Source: Betaproteobacteria bacterium HGW-Betaproteobacteria-3
GTDB lineage: Bacteria; Pseudomonadota; Gammaproteobacteria; Burkholderiales; Burkholderiaceae_C
Assembly (NCBI GenBank): GCA_002842205.1
Contig: PHCI01000006.1
Span: 91,364 to 155,363 of the forward strand
DNA: 64,000 nt
Reading direction: 5' to 3'
Shown here: piece by piece, positions 52,878 to 61,891 of the stretch
How positions within the stretch are numbered: position 1 is the first letter of the stretch
How the letters are laid out: each line of letters opens with the position of its first letter
The notes under the pieces: model-generated
Databases searched by the model: none
Told to the model about the DNA's origin: nothing
Seen by the model: only the letters and a program-made list of their open reading frames with translations
Made by a program: the position numbers and the translations under genes

Positions 52878-53997
52878 ATTGACGCCGCACATCATTGCCG
52901 AGCGCCCGGGGCGTGTCGGCCTCATCACCCTGAACCGGCCGCAGGCGCACAACGCGCTGTCGCTGGACATGGTCCGCGCCCTCACGGCTGCGTTGCTGGC
53001 CTGGCGCGACGACCCGTCGGTGCTGGCGGTGGCGATTCGCGGCCAGCGCAAGGGGCGGGCGGGCGAAGCGCCTGCGGTGCCGTTCGGCGTGTTCAGTGCG
53101 GGGGGTGACATCCGCTACTTTCATCGCGCCGCCCTCGCGGGTGACCCAACGCTTGAGGATTTTTTCACCGAGGAATACACCCTCGACCATTGGGTTCACA
53201 CCTATCCCAAGCCCGTGATTGCCTTCATGGACGGGCTGGTCTATGGCGGCGGCATGGGCATCGCCCAGGGCGCCAGCGTCCGGGTGGTCACGCCCGGCAC
53301 ACGGATCGCCATGCCCGAGACCCACATTGGCCTGTTTCCTGACGTGGGCGGGGGCTGGTTCCTGAGCCGTTGCCCGGGGCGCTGGGGCGAATACCTGGCG
53401 CTGACGGGGCGTGAAATCGGTGGGGCCGAGGCGGTACGGATCGGGCTGGCCGACCGCATGGTGGACGCAGCGCAATTGCCCGGCCTGTGGGACGCGCTGG
53501 CACGCACTGAGCTGGCGTCGAGCGCCCAGGCAAACCAGTTGGTTGCTTCTTCAATAATAGCAAACAATGACCATTTGACGGGGGCTGATGACCAAATTGA
53601 CTCTTATTTCTCACTGGATTCCGTATCGGCCATCGTGCAGGCGCTCGAAGCCGCCACCTCTGACTGGGCGCGCGAGACGGCGGCGCTGCTGCGCCTTCGC
53701 AGCCCGCTGATGCTGGCGGTCGCGCTGGAGCAAGTCCGTCGCGGGCGCTCGCTGGGGCTTGCCGACACGCTGCGCATGGAGCGCGACATGATGCGCCACT
53801 GTTTTCACCCCGCACACCTGGGCCGTTCCGGCGCCTCGAGTGAAACGGTGGAAGGCATACGCGCACTGGTGATCGACAAGGACCGTCAGCCCCGCTGGCA
53901 ACCGCAGCGGATCGAAGACGTCACGCCTGACATGGTGGCGCCATTTTTTCAGACCCCGTGGCCCGCCCACGCCCATCCGCTGCGGTTTCTGGCCTGA
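52870..53997 (+). CDS. Enoyl-CoA hydratase/isomerase family protein, 3-hydroxyisobutyryl-CoA hydrolase-like
   Basis: A 375-residue crotonase-fold protein. The length, the FSAGGDIRYFH oxyanion loop, and the ETHIGLFPDVGGGWFLSRCP segment match 3-hydroxyisobutyryl-CoA hydrolases (valine breakdown) better than plain enoyl-CoA hydratases. The ATG at 52870 overlaps the DMT transporter gene by 8 bases. Residues about 227-247 (ASSIIANNDHLTGADDQIDS) are encoded by repeat family A copy 10 and lie in the linker after the crotonase core. Its base composition is more A+T-rich than the rest of the gene. Confidence 0.88.
   Translation: MPELTPHIIAERPGRVGLITLNRPQAHNALSLDMVRALTAALLAWRDDPSVLAVAIRGQRKGRAGEAPAVPFGVFSAGGDIRYFHRAALAGDPTLEDFFTEEYTLDHWVHTYPKPVIAFMDGLVYGGGMGIAQGASVRVVTPGTRIAMPETHIGLFPDVGGGWFLSRCPGRWGEYLALTGREIGGAEAVRIGLADRMVDAAQLPGLWDALARTELASSAQANQLVASSIIANNDHLTGADDQIDSYFSLDSVSAIVQALEAATSDWARETAALLRLRSPLMLAVALEQVRRGRSLGLADTLRMERDMMRHCFHPAHLGRSGASSETVEGIRALVIDKDRQPRWQPQRIEDVTPDMVAPFFQTPWPAHAHPLRFLA
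53548..53610 (+). repeat. Dispersed repeat family A, copy 10 inside the crotonase-family gene
   Basis: AATAGCAAACAATGACC, then ATTTGACGGGGGCTGATGAC and CAAATTGACTCTTATTTC. It is read as ATA-GCA-AAC-AAT-GAC-CAT-TTG-ACG-GGG-GCT, the only forward phase free of stop codons, and the same phase as the dsbB copy. Confidence 0.93.
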
Positions 53998-54052
53998 TCC
54001 GACGTGCGGCAGGCCACCGGCACGCGGCGGCGTGCGGGTGGCAGGTGGCGTG

Positions 54053-54096
54053 AAGCCGCCACTCAGCGGGGGTGGTTTCAGCGGTGGCGGCTTTTC
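54053..54096. terminator. Hairpin between convergent genes, likely bidirectional terminator
   Basis: AAGCCGCCAC (54053-54062) pairs perfectly with GTGGCGGCTT (54084-54093), followed by two more T on the plus strand. The right arm is inside the 3' end of smpB. It lies between the convergent crotonase-family gene and smpB, where transcripts from both sides would end. The loop is long (21 bases) and the T-run short, so efficiency is uncertain. Confidence 0.6.
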
Positions 54097-54551
54097 ATGG
54101 CGCGCTCGACCTCGCGCTTGCCTTCGCGATCCTTGATGGTGTCGCGCTTGTCGTGCTCGGCCTTGCCCTTGGCCAGGGCAATTTCGCATTTGATCTTGCC
54201 GTTTTTCCAGTGCAGGTTCAGTGGCACCAGCGTGTAGCCTTTTTGGTCAACCTTGCCGATCAGACGCCGGATGTCGTCCTTTTTCATCAGCAGCTTTTTG
54301 GTGCGGACGGCGTCGGGGTTCACATGCGTGGACGCCGTGCGCAGCGGGTTGATCTGGCAGCCCAGCAGGAACAATTCGCCATTGCGAGTGGTCACATAGC
54401 CATCGGTCAGCTGCACCTTGCCTTCGCGAACGGCCTTGACCTCCCAGCCTTCGAGCACCATGCCGGCCTCAAAACGCTCTTCAAAAAAATAGTTGAATGC
54501 GGCCTTCTTGTTGTCGGCGATGCGCGAGGAGGTGTCGGGTTTCTTGGCCAT
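54078..54551 (-). CDS. smpB: SsrA-binding protein SmpB
   Basis: A 157-residue tmRNA partner for ribosome rescue. The core has [40 protein letters not shown] and the [20 protein letters not shown] loop. The basic C-terminal tail ([20 protein letters not shown]) inserts in the mRNA channel. It is divergent from ratA with 81 bases between starts. The 3' end overlaps the hairpin at 54053-54096. Confidence 0.95.
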   Translation of the reverse strand: MAKKPDTSSRIADNKKAAFNYFFEERFEAGMVLEGWEVKAVREGKVQLTDGYVTTRNGELFLLGCQINPLRTASTHVNPDAVRTKKLLMKKDDIRRLIGKVDQKGYTLVPLNLHWKNGKIKCEIALAKGKAEHDKRDTIKDREGKREVERAMKSRHR

Positions 54552-54632
54552 GAAGTGAGGTGGGGGTGGACGGCCTCAATACAATTGTGCCCGTGACCCT
54601 GATTTTACGTTCATGAACGCCTGGCTTTCGGC

Positions 54633-55073
54633 ATGAAACACGTCCACAAGTCCGTTCTCATCTGGTACAGCGCCGCGGAGATGTTCGCCCTGGTCACCGA
54701 TGTGGCGCGCTATCCGGAATTTCTGCCCTGGTGCGACCGCTCGAACGTGCTGGCCGCCGATGCCTCGGGCATGACCGCTGAAGTGGGCATCGCGTTCGGC
54801 GGCATCCGCCAGACCTTCACGACCCGCAACGACCATTTCCCCGGCCCGCGCGTGGCCATGAAGCTGGTGGACGGGCCGTTCTCCAAGCTCGATGGCGAAT
54901 GGTGTTTCACGCCGGTGGGAGACGCCACACAGCGCGCCAGCCGCGTCGAGCTGTTCCTGAACTACGGGTTTCAAAACGCCGCGCTGGGCGCGCTGGTCGG
55001 GCCGGTGTTTGACAAGATTGCCGGCAGTCTGGTGGACGCCTTTGTCAAGCGGGCCGAGCAGGTCTACCGCTGA
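54633..55073 (+). CDS. ratA: RatA / COQ10-type START-domain protein
   Basis: A 146-residue single-domain protein of the polyketide-cyclase/COQ10 family (SAAEMFALVTDVARYPEFLP; MTAEVGIAFGGIRQTFTTRN; DGEWCFTP). In E. coli RatA is described as blocking 70S association; relatives bind ubiquinone. A TACAAT hexamer (54580-54585) lies in the smpB-ratA gap and could be its -10. The stop overlaps the rnfH start (TGATG-type junction). The ratA-rnfH pair opposite smpB is conserved in Proteobacteria. Confidence 0.9.
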   Translation: MKHVHKSVLIWYSAAEMFALVTDVARYPEFLPWCDRSNVLAADASGMTAEVGIAFGGIRQTFTTRNDHFPGPRVAMKLVDGPFSKLDGEWCFTPVGDATQRASRVELFLNYGFQNAALGALVGPVFDKIAGSLVDAFVKRAEQVYR

Positions 55074-55417
55074 TGAAGCCCGTTGCGCCGCCGCTGCAGG
55101 TATCGCTGGTGCGGTCACCCGCGCCCCGTTGGGTGGAAGAGATCCATCTGACCCTGTCCGCCGGTGCCACCGTGGCCCACGCCTTGCGCGCCAGTGGCTG
55201 GTTCGCCGAGGCCCAGCTGCCAGAGCTGCTGACGGGGGTCTGGGGACGCAAGGCCGGACTCGACCAGTTGCTGCGCGAGCGCGACCGGGTCGAGATTTAC
55301 CGCCCCTTGCGGGTGGACCCCAAAGTGGCGCGACGCGAGCGCTTTCGCAAGCAGGGGGTTCGCAATGCCGGGTTGTTTGCAGCGCGGCGCCATTCAGAAA
55401 ACGGCGATTCAACGTAA
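55073..55417 (+). CDS. rnfH: RnfH family ubiquitin-like protein
   Basis: A 114-residue beta-grasp protein (VEEIHLTLSAGATVAHALRA; LLRERDRVEIYRPLRVDPKV; ARRERFRKQG). The function is unknown; it is usually encoded after ratA, as here, with overlapping stop and start codons. It is convergent with the DUF4124 gene, 39 bases between the ends. Confidence 0.9.
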   Translation: MKPVAPPLQVSLVRSPAPRWVEEIHLTLSAGATVAHALRASGWFAEAQLPELLTGVWGRKAGLDQLLRERDRVEIYRPLRVDPKVARRERFRKQGVRNAGLFAARRHSENGDST

Positions 55418-55456
55418 CTGCGACAGCCGCGCGTGCCGAGCACCAGCCCGGCCTGC

Positions 55457-55963
55457 TTATTTGCAGTCGGCGTCGATCACGCCCTGGACGCGTCGGGTTT
55501 CCGCGCTGCGCCCCGCATCGTCCAGATACTCGCGTTCGCCCTTGGCATTGGTCTGCTGAATGCGTACGCCCGAATTCAGTGTGGCCATGGCACGACGGGC
55601 ACGTTCGCAGGACTGCGCCTTGTCGCGCGCAAATTTTTCCTCCTCGGCCTTTTTCTTGGCGGCTTCGGCTTCCTCGGCCTGCTTCTTTTTGGCTTCGAGT
55701 TTGGGGTCCTTGCCTGCAATGCGGGGCGCACTGGCCGCCGCCGAAGCGGCCGCGGCGGGCACATCAGCCTGCGCTGGCGGCGCCTGAACCGGCAAACCGC
55801 GAGGTCCAGGCTGCTTCAGGATGTTCTTGGCCGGCACCTCGGACGGCGGTGGGCGGTCACTGAAAACCTTTCGACCATCAGCCTCCAGCCACTGCCATTG
55901 CGCAGAAGCGGTGATGGAAATCGCCCACAGGGCACCGAGCAGGAGAACGCGCAGGGGTTTCAT
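55457..55963 (-). CDS. DUF4124 domain protein, exported
   Basis: A 168-residue protein with a signal peptide ([20 protein letters not shown], then AQWQW). The DUF4124 motif is at about 22-45 ([20 protein letters not shown], a Trp/Gly/Phe-Ser-Asp-x-Pro-Pro pattern). An alanine/proline linker and a charged coiled-coil region rich in Lys/Glu (about 95-125) follow, with two C-terminal cysteines (SCERAR and DADC). Function unknown. It is divergent from guaB with 151 bases between starts, a neighbour pair common in Burkholderiales. Confidence 0.88.
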   Translation of the reverse strand: MKPLRVLLLGALWAISITASAQWQWLEADGRKVFSDRPPPSEVPAKNILKQPGPRGLPVQAPPAQADVPAAAASAAASAPRIAGKDPKLEAKKKQAEEAEAAKKKAEEEKFARDKAQSCERARRAMATLNSGVRIQQTNAKGEREYLDDAGRSAETRRVQGVIDADCK

Positions 55964-56088
55964 GCCCGGGAGTTTAAAGCCGCGCAGGCGTGACTGTCTG
56001 TTACGGGCGACCGTCCGGGGCGGGCACCGGTGCCGTCTGTCAGATTTGTGCTTCAGGGTAAGTACCAATTCGTGCCGGAATGCACGGG

Positions 56089-56094
56089 TACAAT
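56089..56094 (+). promoter_or_regulatory. Possible -10 element for guaB
   Basis: TACAAT at 56089-56094 is followed by CCGG and lies 20 bases before the guaB ATG, the usual spacing for a short leader. A matching -35 box is weak (CCAATT around 56065), so the promoter may need an activator or be only approximately placed. Confidence 0.45.
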
Positions 56095-56114
56095 CCGGTT
56101 TTTGGAGCTTTGAC

Positions 56115-57584
56115 ATGCGCCTTTTAGGAAAAGCGCTCACCTTCGACGACGTGTTGTTGGTGCCAGCGTTCTCCCAGGTCCTGCCCAAGGACACTTCTCT
56201 CGCCACCCGGTTTTCCCGCAACATCGAACTGAACCTGCCGTTGGTGTCGGCGGCCATGGACACGGTGACCGAGGCTCGCCTGGCCATTGCCATTGCGCAG
56301 GAAGGCGGCATGGGCATCGTGCACAAGAATCTCACGCCACAGCAACAGGCGGCCGAGGTTGCGCGGGTCAAGCGCTACGAATCGGGTGTGCTGCGCGATC
56401 CGGTGGTCATCACCCCCCAGCACACCGTGCGCCAGGTGATGGCGCTGAGCGAGCAGCTCAGCATTTCGGGTTTTCCGGTGATCGACGCGGGCCGCGTGGT
56501 GGGCATCGTCACGGGGCGCGATTTGCGGTTTGAGACCCGCTACGACGCCCCGGTCAGCGAAATCATGACCACCCGAGACCGCCTGATCACGGTGCCGGAA
56601 GGCACTTCGGCGGCCGAGGCCAAGGCCCTGCTCAACAAGTACAAACTTGAGCGACTGCTCGTCATCAACGACGAATTCGAGCTCAAGGGCCTGATCACCG
56701 TCAAGGACATCACCAAGCAGACCAGCTTTCCCAACGCCGCCCGTGATTCGGCGGGCCGCTTGCGGGTGGGCGCGGCAGTGGGCGTGGGGGAGGGCACGGA
56801 AGAGCGGGTCGAAGCCCTGGTCAAGGCCGGCGTGGACGCCATTGTGGTGGACACGGCCCACGGCCACAGCAAGGGTGTGATCGACCGGGTGCGCTGGGTC
56901 AAGCAGAACTATCCGCACATCGACGTCGTGGGCGGCAACATCGCCACCGGGGCCGCCGCACGCGCGTTGGCCGATGCAGGGGCCGACGCGGTCAAAGTCG
57001 GCATCGGCCCGGGCTCGATCTGCACCACGCGCATCGTGGCTGGCGTGGGCGTGCCGCAGATCATGGCCATCGACAACGTGGCGACTGCCCTGCACGGCAG
57101 CGGCGTGCCGCTGATCGCGGACGGGGGCATCCGCTTTTCGGGTGACATTGCCAAAGCCATCGCTGCGGGTGCCAGCACCGTCATGATGGGTGGCATGTTT
57201 GCCGGCACCGAAGAGGCGCCGGGCGAGATCGTGCTGTTCCAGGGCCGCAGCTATAAAAGCTACCGCGGCATGGGCAGCATCGGCGCCATGCAGCAGGGCA
57301 GCGCCGACCGCTATTTTCAGGAAGCCACCACCGGCAATCCCAATGCCGACAAGCTCGTGCCCGAAGGCATCGAAGGCCGCGTGCCTTACAAGGGTTCGCT
57401 GGTTGCCATCGTGTTCCAGATGGCCGGTGGCGTGCGGGCCAGCATGGGGTATTGCGGCTGCGCCACCATCGACGACATGAAAAACAAGGCCGAATTTGTG
57501 GAAATCACGACCGCGGGCATTCGCGAGAGCCATGTCCACGATGTGCAGATCACCAAGGAGGCGCCGAACTACCGGGCCGATTGA
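56115..57584 (+). CDS. guaB: IMP dehydrogenase
   Basis: A 489-residue enzyme converting IMP to XMP with NAD, the committed step of GMP synthesis. [20 protein letters not shown] starts the barrel, a two-CBS regulatory insert is at about 95-210 (including [20 protein letters not shown]), and the catalytic loop [11 protein letters not shown] has C303. Start ATG 56115 follows GGAGC. It is followed by a LysM gene and guaA, so the guanine branch is clustered. Confidence 0.97.
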   Translation: MRLLGKALTFDDVLLVPAFSQVLPKDTSLATRFSRNIELNLPLVSAAMDTVTEARLAIAIAQEGGMGIVHKNLTPQQQAAEVARVKRYESGVLRDPVVITPQHTVRQVMALSEQLSISGFPVIDAGRVVGIVTGRDLRFETRYDAPVSEIMTTRDRLITVPEGTSAAEAKALLNKYKLERLLVINDEFELKGLITVKDITKQTSFPNAARDSAGRLRVGAAVGVGEGTEERVEALVKAGVDAIVVDTAHGHSKGVIDRVRWVKQNYPHIDVVGGNIATGAAARALADAGADAVKVGIGPGSICTTRIVAGVGVPQIMAIDNVATALHGSGVPLIADGGIRFSGDIAKAIAAGASTVMMGGMFAGTEEAPGEIVLFQGRSYKSYRGMGSIGAMQQGSADRYFQEATTGNPNADKLVPEGIEGRVPYKGSLVAIVFQMAGGVRASMGYCGCATIDDMKNKAEFVEITTAGIRESHVHDVQITKEAPNYRAD

Positions 57585-57726
57585 GGTGTCGGCAAATCAG
57601 CGCAGGCACAGTGCAAATGTCACAAATCGGCAGTCCTGCCGTGATGGCACGTGCGGTATGTCATGGCGCTGAGGCCGAAACGGGTTAAAACGGGCGTTCG
57701 ATTCACAACTTTCAGAGGAGATTCAC

Positions 57727-58224
57727 ATGGGCATGATTTCATTTCTCAAGGAAGCCGGCGAGAAGCTGTTTGGCAAGAAGCCAGAGGTCGCGGCGGCCAT
57801 CGCCGAACCCACCAACGCCGAAAAGCTGGCAGCCGCCAACACGGCTGCTTCCGAGGCCATCAAGAACTACATCCGTACGCAAAACCTGCCCGCCGACGAC
57901 CTGAACATCAGCTTCAACGGCACCGACCAGATCGTCACCGTGACCGGGCTGGTGGCCAGCCAGGAAATCCAGGAAAAAATCGTGCTGTGCTGCGGCAACG
58001 TGGACGGCGTGGCCGGTGTGGCCGACCAGATGCAATGCGCTGAACCGGCTGAAGAATGCCAGTACCACATGGTCAGCCGCGGCGACACGTTGAGCGCCAT
58101 CGCCAAGAAGTACTACGGCAACGCCAATGCCTACATGCAGATTTTCGAGGCCAACAAGCCCATGCTGAGCCATCCCGACAAAATCTACCCCGGCCAGAAC
58201 CTGCGCATTCCGCCCAAGGCCTGA
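57727..58224 (+). CDS. BON-LysM protein (Kbp/YgaU-like)
   Basis: A 165-residue protein with a BON domain (about 35-95, [20 protein letters not shown] and [20 protein letters not shown]) and a C-terminal LysM domain ([20 protein letters not shown] to [10 protein letters not shown]). The E. coli relative Kbp binds potassium in the cytoplasm; no signal peptide is seen here either. Four cysteines (CCG, MQC, EEC) are not part of the E. coli form as I recall. AGAGGAG precedes the start. It lies between guaB and guaA, followed by a terminator. Confidence 0.88.
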   Translation: MGMISFLKEAGEKLFGKKPEVAAAIAEPTNAEKLAAANTAASEAIKNYIRTQNLPADDLNISFNGTDQIVTVTGLVASQEIQEKIVLCCGNVDGVAGVADQMQCAEPAEECQYHMVSRGDTLSAIAKKYYGNANAYMQIFEANKPMLSHPDKIYPGQNLRIPPKA

Positions 58225-58243
58225 GCGGACCCCCGAAGCATCC

Positions 58244-58271
58244 GGGCGGCTCGACGAGCTGCCCTTTTTTG
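58244..58271 (+). terminator. Intrinsic terminator abutting the guaA start
   Basis: GGGCGGCTC-gac-GAGCTGCCC (one G-U pair) followed by six T, a G and five more T. The guaA ATG is at 58280, so only about ten bases separate the T-run from the start codon, and they contain no Shine-Dalgarno sequence. Confidence 0.88.
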
Positions 58272-58279
58272 TTTTTGCC

Positions 58280-59893
58280 ATGCAACACCAGAAAATCCTC
58301 ATCCTTGATTTCGGCTCCCAGGTCACCCAGCTGATCGCAAGGCGGGTGCGCGAAGCGCATGTGTACTGCGAAGTCCATCCCTGTGACGTGAGCGACGCGT
58401 GGGTGCGCGAGTTCGCCGCCGATGGCACGTTGAAGGGCGTGATTCTTTCTGGCAGCCACGCCAGCGTGTACGAAGACACGACCGACAAGGCCCCGCAGGC
58501 GGTGTTCGAACTCGGCGTGCCGGTGCTGGGCATCTGCTACGGCATGCAGGCCATGGCGCACCAGCTGGGCGGCAAGGTGGAGGGCGGGCACCAGCGCGAG
58601 TTCGGCTTTGCGGCGGTGCGCGCGCGCGGCCACACGGCGCTGCTCCAGGACATCGCCGACTTCACCACACCCGAAGGCCACGGCATGCTCAACGTGTGGA
58701 TGAGCCACGGCGACAAAGTCACCGAACTGCCGCCGGGCTTCAAACTCATGGCCAGCACCGACAGCTGCCCCATCGCCGGCATGGCCGACGAGGCGCGCCG
58801 CTACTACGCCGTGCAGTTCCATCCGGAGGTCACGCACACGCAACAGGGCCAGGCGATTCTGGAACGTTTTGTCATCGGCATCTGCGGCGCTCGGCCCGAC
58901 TGGGTCATGCACGACCACGTGGCCGAAGCGGTCGAGAAAATCCGCCAGCAAGTGGGCGATCAAGAGGTGATCCTGGGCCTTTCAGGCGGCGTGGATTCGT
59001 CAGTGGCGGCCGCGCTGATCCACCGCGCCATTGGTGACCAGCTGACCTGCGTCTTTGTCGACCACGGCCTGCTGCGTCTGAACGAGGGCGACATGGTCAT
59101 GGACATGTTCGTGGGCCAGTTGCACGCCAAGGTGATCCGCGTCGACGCGAGCGACCTGTTCCTGGGCAAGCTGGCGGGTGTGAGTGACCCCGAGGTCAAG
59201 CGCAAGATCATCGGCGCCGAGTTTGTCACCGTGTTCAAGGCCGAGGCCGCCAAACTCAAAAACGACCAGGCCCGCCACGTGGCGTGGCTCGCGCAGGGCA
59301 CGATCTACCCCGACGTCATTGAATCCGGCGGCGCCAAGAGCAAGAAGGCCGTCACCATCAAGAGCCACCACAACGTGGGCGGGCTGCCCGAGCAGTTGGG
59401 TCTCAAGCTGTTGGAACCGCTACGCGACCTGTTCAAGGACGAAGTGCGTGAATTGGGCGTGGCGCTGGGCCTGCCGCCCGAGATGGTTTACCGGCATCCG
59501 TTCCCGGGCCCGGGCCTGGGTGTGCGCATCCTGGGCGAAGTCAAGAAGGAATACGCCGACCTGTTGCGCCGTGCCGATGCGATCTTCATCGAAGAGCTGC
59601 GCCACTTCAAGGACGACGCCACCGGCAAAAGCTGGTACGAGCTCACCAGCCAGGCGTTCGCCGTCTTCCTGCCGGTGAAAAGCGTGGGCGTCATGGGCGA
59701 CGGCCGAACGTATGACTACGTGGTGGCCCTGCGCGCCGTGCAGACCAGCGACTTCATGACCGCCGACTGGGCTGAACTGCCCTATGCACTGCTCAAAAAG
59801 GTGTCTGGCCGCATCATCAACGAGGTGCGCGGCATCAACCGCGTGACCTACGACGTGTCCAGCAAGCCGCCAGCGACGATTGAGTGGGAATGA
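58280..59893 (+). CDS. guaA: GMP synthase (glutamine-hydrolysing)
   Basis: A 537-residue enzyme making GMP from XMP. The N-terminal class I amidotransferase has the triad C86 (GICYGMQ), H181 and E183 (QFHPEVTH). The ATP-pyrophosphatase domain has the P-loop SGGVDSS at 235-241, and the C-terminal dimerisation domain ends [10 protein letters not shown], the family terminus. No ribosome site precedes the ATG; instead a terminator T-run lies just upstream, which is unusual for such a gene. Confidence 0.97.
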   Translation: MQHQKILILDFGSQVTQLIARRVREAHVYCEVHPCDVSDAWVREFAADGTLKGVILSGSHASVYEDTTDKAPQAVFELGVPVLGICYGMQAMAHQLGGKVEGGHQREFGFAAVRARGHTALLQDIADFTTPEGHGMLNVWMSHGDKVTELPPGFKLMASTDSCPIAGMADEARRYYAVQFHPEVTHTQQGQAILERFVIGICGARPDWVMHDHVAEAVEKIRQQVGDQEVILGLSGGVDSSVAAALIHRAIGDQLTCVFVDHGLLRLNEGDMVMDMFVGQLHAKVIRVDASDLFLGKLAGVSDPEVKRKIIGAEFVTVFKAEAAKLKNDQARHVAWLAQGTIYPDVIESGGAKSKKAVTIKSHHNVGGLPEQLGLKLLEPLRDLFKDEVRELGVALGLPPEMVYRHPFPGPGLGVRILGEVKKEYADLLRRADAIFIEELRHFKDDATGKSWYELTSQAFAVFLPVKSVGVMGDGRTYDYVVALRAVQTSDFMTADWAELPYALLKKVSGRIINEVRGINRVTYDVSSKPPATIEWE

Positions 59894-59922
59894 TTTGAGG
59901 TTGTTCGGGGTCACTTCCCGCG

Positions 59923-60066
59923 TTAGATCGCTGCGTCGATGTTGCGGCGCGTGTGCTCTTCAAAGCATTCACTGAAGGTCCGGTCCGAGTAGTCGAGCAC
60001 ATAGCCGCCGCCCATTCGGAACAGCCGCTCCAGCTTGCGCCGTTCAATGGACGATAGATCAGCCAT
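59923..60066 (-). pseudogene. 47-codon remnant resembling the N-terminus of abortive-infection proteins
   Basis: A short intact reading frame starts MADLSSIERRKLERLFRMGG and continues GYVLDYSDRTFSECFEE before a stop 47 codons in. The ERRKLERLFxMGxGYVLDxSxRTF pattern is one I recall from the N-terminal segment of longer phage-defence/abortive-infection proteins (AbiJ-type N-terminal domain); the downstream body is missing, cut by the guaA junction. Either a truncated remnant or a small stand-alone gene. It sits directly downstream of the abiE pair on the same strand (51-base gap). Confidence 0.5.
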
Positions 60067-60117
60067 GGTGCGTCCATCGCAGTTCGATGCGATCCAGGGA
60101 GGCCGGTTGTCCAGGCC

Positions 60118-61128
60118 TCAAGTCGCATTCGCCTTATCTTGGATGGCTTTGCATTGACGGAGCAGAGCGTCGAAGGACTCGACCTCGTCAAGGAACAAGC
60201 CATCGTCGACCATATGCTGATAGTCAGTCGCCAACCTGGCCAAGGCACCGTCGTCGGGTACGAGGCGCAGACCGCCCGAGACGGCGGCGTGGTAGTCGAT
60301 CGGTTCTGCATCCGGGCTCTTCTCCGCAAAGAAGATGCTCTTGTGATCGGCCACCGCCTTCGCCAGCGCCGTGTCCGTGATCGCCGAGTCAGCGAAGCCG
60401 GCGGCATCCAGCCGGGTCACGTCGTGCCAATGGCGGGCGAACCTATCCCCGCCTCGAAAGGCACCTTGCGCGCAGAAGACGTGAATCGCAGTGGCTTTTT
60501 CCCAGAAGGTCCGCTCGGCACGCATCACCTGTGGAGTTGCCTCGGGAAACTCAACGCCCCGCAGGTGTGCGGCTGCATCGCAGTGAACGGAGCGCAGTTC
60601 GCAAGGCTCGCCGGTGGATCGCGCGCCAAATTCGAGCATGACTGCCGACGGGACATAACCCGTTCCCGAGGCCAGTGGCATGTAGTCGATAAACACCTTG
60701 TCGCCTTCGGCCCGGACCGTGGCGGGCAGGCCATGCAGCCCAAGGTCTTGCTGGAGCCGCGGAACGACATCGGTGGCCACCCAGTCAGTCAAGCGGGCGC
60801 GGATTTCCTTGCTCCACTTCTTCTCCTGGCTCTTGCTGGCTGGGAGCGGCGTGCCCGCGTCGCCGATCAGATCGCCGGCGATGGCGCGGATGTCGTAGGT
60901 GAGGTCCACGTCCTCGGAGAAGCGCTGAATGACGCCATAGGCCTTCGAGAGGGATGTTCCACCCTTGAAAACGAGATGCGGCGCATAGGGTGCAGTGAAG
61001 AGGTGCCGCAGGGACCAGACCACCCAAACGTCTTTTTCCAACAGGTGAGGAGGGCGGCCGGAAGCGTCGGCGGCCTGGACAAGAGCCTTCAGGCGGTCGC
61101 CGACGGAGAGTTCGAAGAACTCAGCCAT
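60118..61128 (-). CDS. abiEii: AbiEii-type nucleotidyltransferase toxin
   Basis: A 336-residue protein of the AbiEii/AbiGii family (type IV toxin-antitoxin, phage abortive infection). The nucleotidyltransferase core is visible as LVFKGGTSLSKAYGVIQRFS (GGTSLSK at 56-62) followed by SEDVDL (71-76), the conserved acidic pair. Relatives transfer nucleotides to tRNA 3' ends and arrest growth. It overlaps the upstream antitoxin gene by 8 bases. Catalytic motifs are intact. Confidence 0.9.
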   Translation of the reverse strand: MAEFFELSVGDRLKALVQAADASGRPPHLLEKDVWVVWSLRHLFTAPYAPHLVFKGGTSLSKAYGVIQRFSEDVDLTYDIRAIAGDLIGDAGTPLPASKSQEKKWSKEIRARLTDWVATDVVPRLQQDLGLHGLPATVRAEGDKVFIDYMPLASGTGYVPSAVMLEFGARSTGEPCELRSVHCDAAAHLRGVEFPEATPQVMRAERTFWEKATAIHVFCAQGAFRGGDRFARHWHDVTRLDAAGFADSAITDTALAKAVADHKSIFFAEKSPDAEPIDYHAAVSGGLRLVPDDGALARLATDYQHMVDDGLFLDEVESFDALLRQCKAIQDKANAT

Positions 61129-61717
61129 GCGGCACCAGCGCGCTCACCTCCTGCGCCATCCAGGTCGGCAGGCGCGCGCGAGCCGACGCCACTTCCTTCA
61201 TCTCGGCCGGCGGCAGTTTGGTGCGCAGCGCCCGCAGCGCGGCGCCGGCTTTCTCCGGCCCCAACCATGCCAGCGCTCGAACTACATCGCCTGCAGCTCG
61301 GCCAGGAAAGATCAGTTGCCACACCGGCGCATGCCGCAACTCCACGGTCTGGGCGCCCAGCTTTAGGCGGCGGCTGGGGCCGGACGTCAGATAGACGGAC
61401 CGCATCGGCACCTGCGTCGTGAGCCCGAGCGCGTTGGCGGCGGACGCCCCATGCGACACGATGGTTTCCCCGCGTTGAGTGGCCAGCCCCTCGACCATCT
61501 TGGCGGTAGACGGCGCCCGGGAACCGAAGCGGCTCTCGACCGGCTGGACATAGATGCCGCGGCCTGCGCGCAGCAGGGCGCCGCGCTGCACGAGGCGGGA
61601 CAGAACCTGGTCCACGGCGGCCCGGTTCCCTAGGTGCAGCAGTTCCTTTGCGACCAAGGGCGTGCCTTCCGGCAACCCGGCGGCGTGCTCCAGGACATGT
61701 TTGGCGAGGGTCTGCAT
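61121..61717 (-). CDS. abiEi: AbiEi-type antitoxin and transcriptional repressor
   Basis: A 198-residue protein with an N-terminal winged-helix region (about 20-60, LHLGNRAAVDQVLSRLVQRG with RAGRGIYVQP wing) and a C-terminal domain with VSHGASAANALGLTTQVPM and VYLTSGPSRRLKLGAQTVEL, both typical of AbiEi/DUF6088-type antitoxins. It negatively autoregulates in known systems. The start is ATG 61717. Upstream lie a good promoter and a pair of direct repeats overlapping its -10. Confidence 0.88.
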   Translation of the reverse strand: MQTLAKHVLEHAAGLPEGTPLVAKELLHLGNRAAVDQVLSRLVQRGALLRAGRGIYVQPVESRFGSRAPSTAKMVEGLATQRGETIVSHGASAANALGLTTQVPMRSVYLTSGPSRRLKLGAQTVELRHAPVWQLIFPGRAAGDVVRALAWLGPEKAGAALRALRTKLPPAEMKEVASARARLPTWMAQEVSALVPHG

Positions 61718-61728
61718 GGCGATAACTT

Positions 61729-61770
61729 TAGAAGTGGTAGAAGTATGACGTAGTTTCTGACAATTTTCAA
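61729..61770 (-). promoter_or_regulatory. abiE promoter with direct-repeat operator
   Basis: On the minus strand TTGAAA (61765-61770) and CATACT (61742-61747) are spaced by 17 bases. On the plus strand TAGAAGT occurs at 61729-61735 and 61738-61744, a 9-bp period direct repeat that overlaps the -10 element and continues to the start codon side. A winged-helix repressor such as AbiEi bound there would block the promoter. Confidence 0.6.
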
Positions 61771-61891
61771 GGCCCACTGTTATCGCAGCGATGGCGGGAA
61801 CAGTCATAAGAGCGGCGTAGCATTCATGCGGGTTTCCAGCCACCGGAAACCATGGAATGGGAGTGCCCTGCAGCGCCGTCGCGGCAGCGTC

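Noticed and set aside
55457..56371. Extended reading frame of the DUF4124 gene to 56371
   Set aside because: The extension runs into guaB in antisense and lacks a signal peptide; the ATG at 55963 gives a clean signal peptide.
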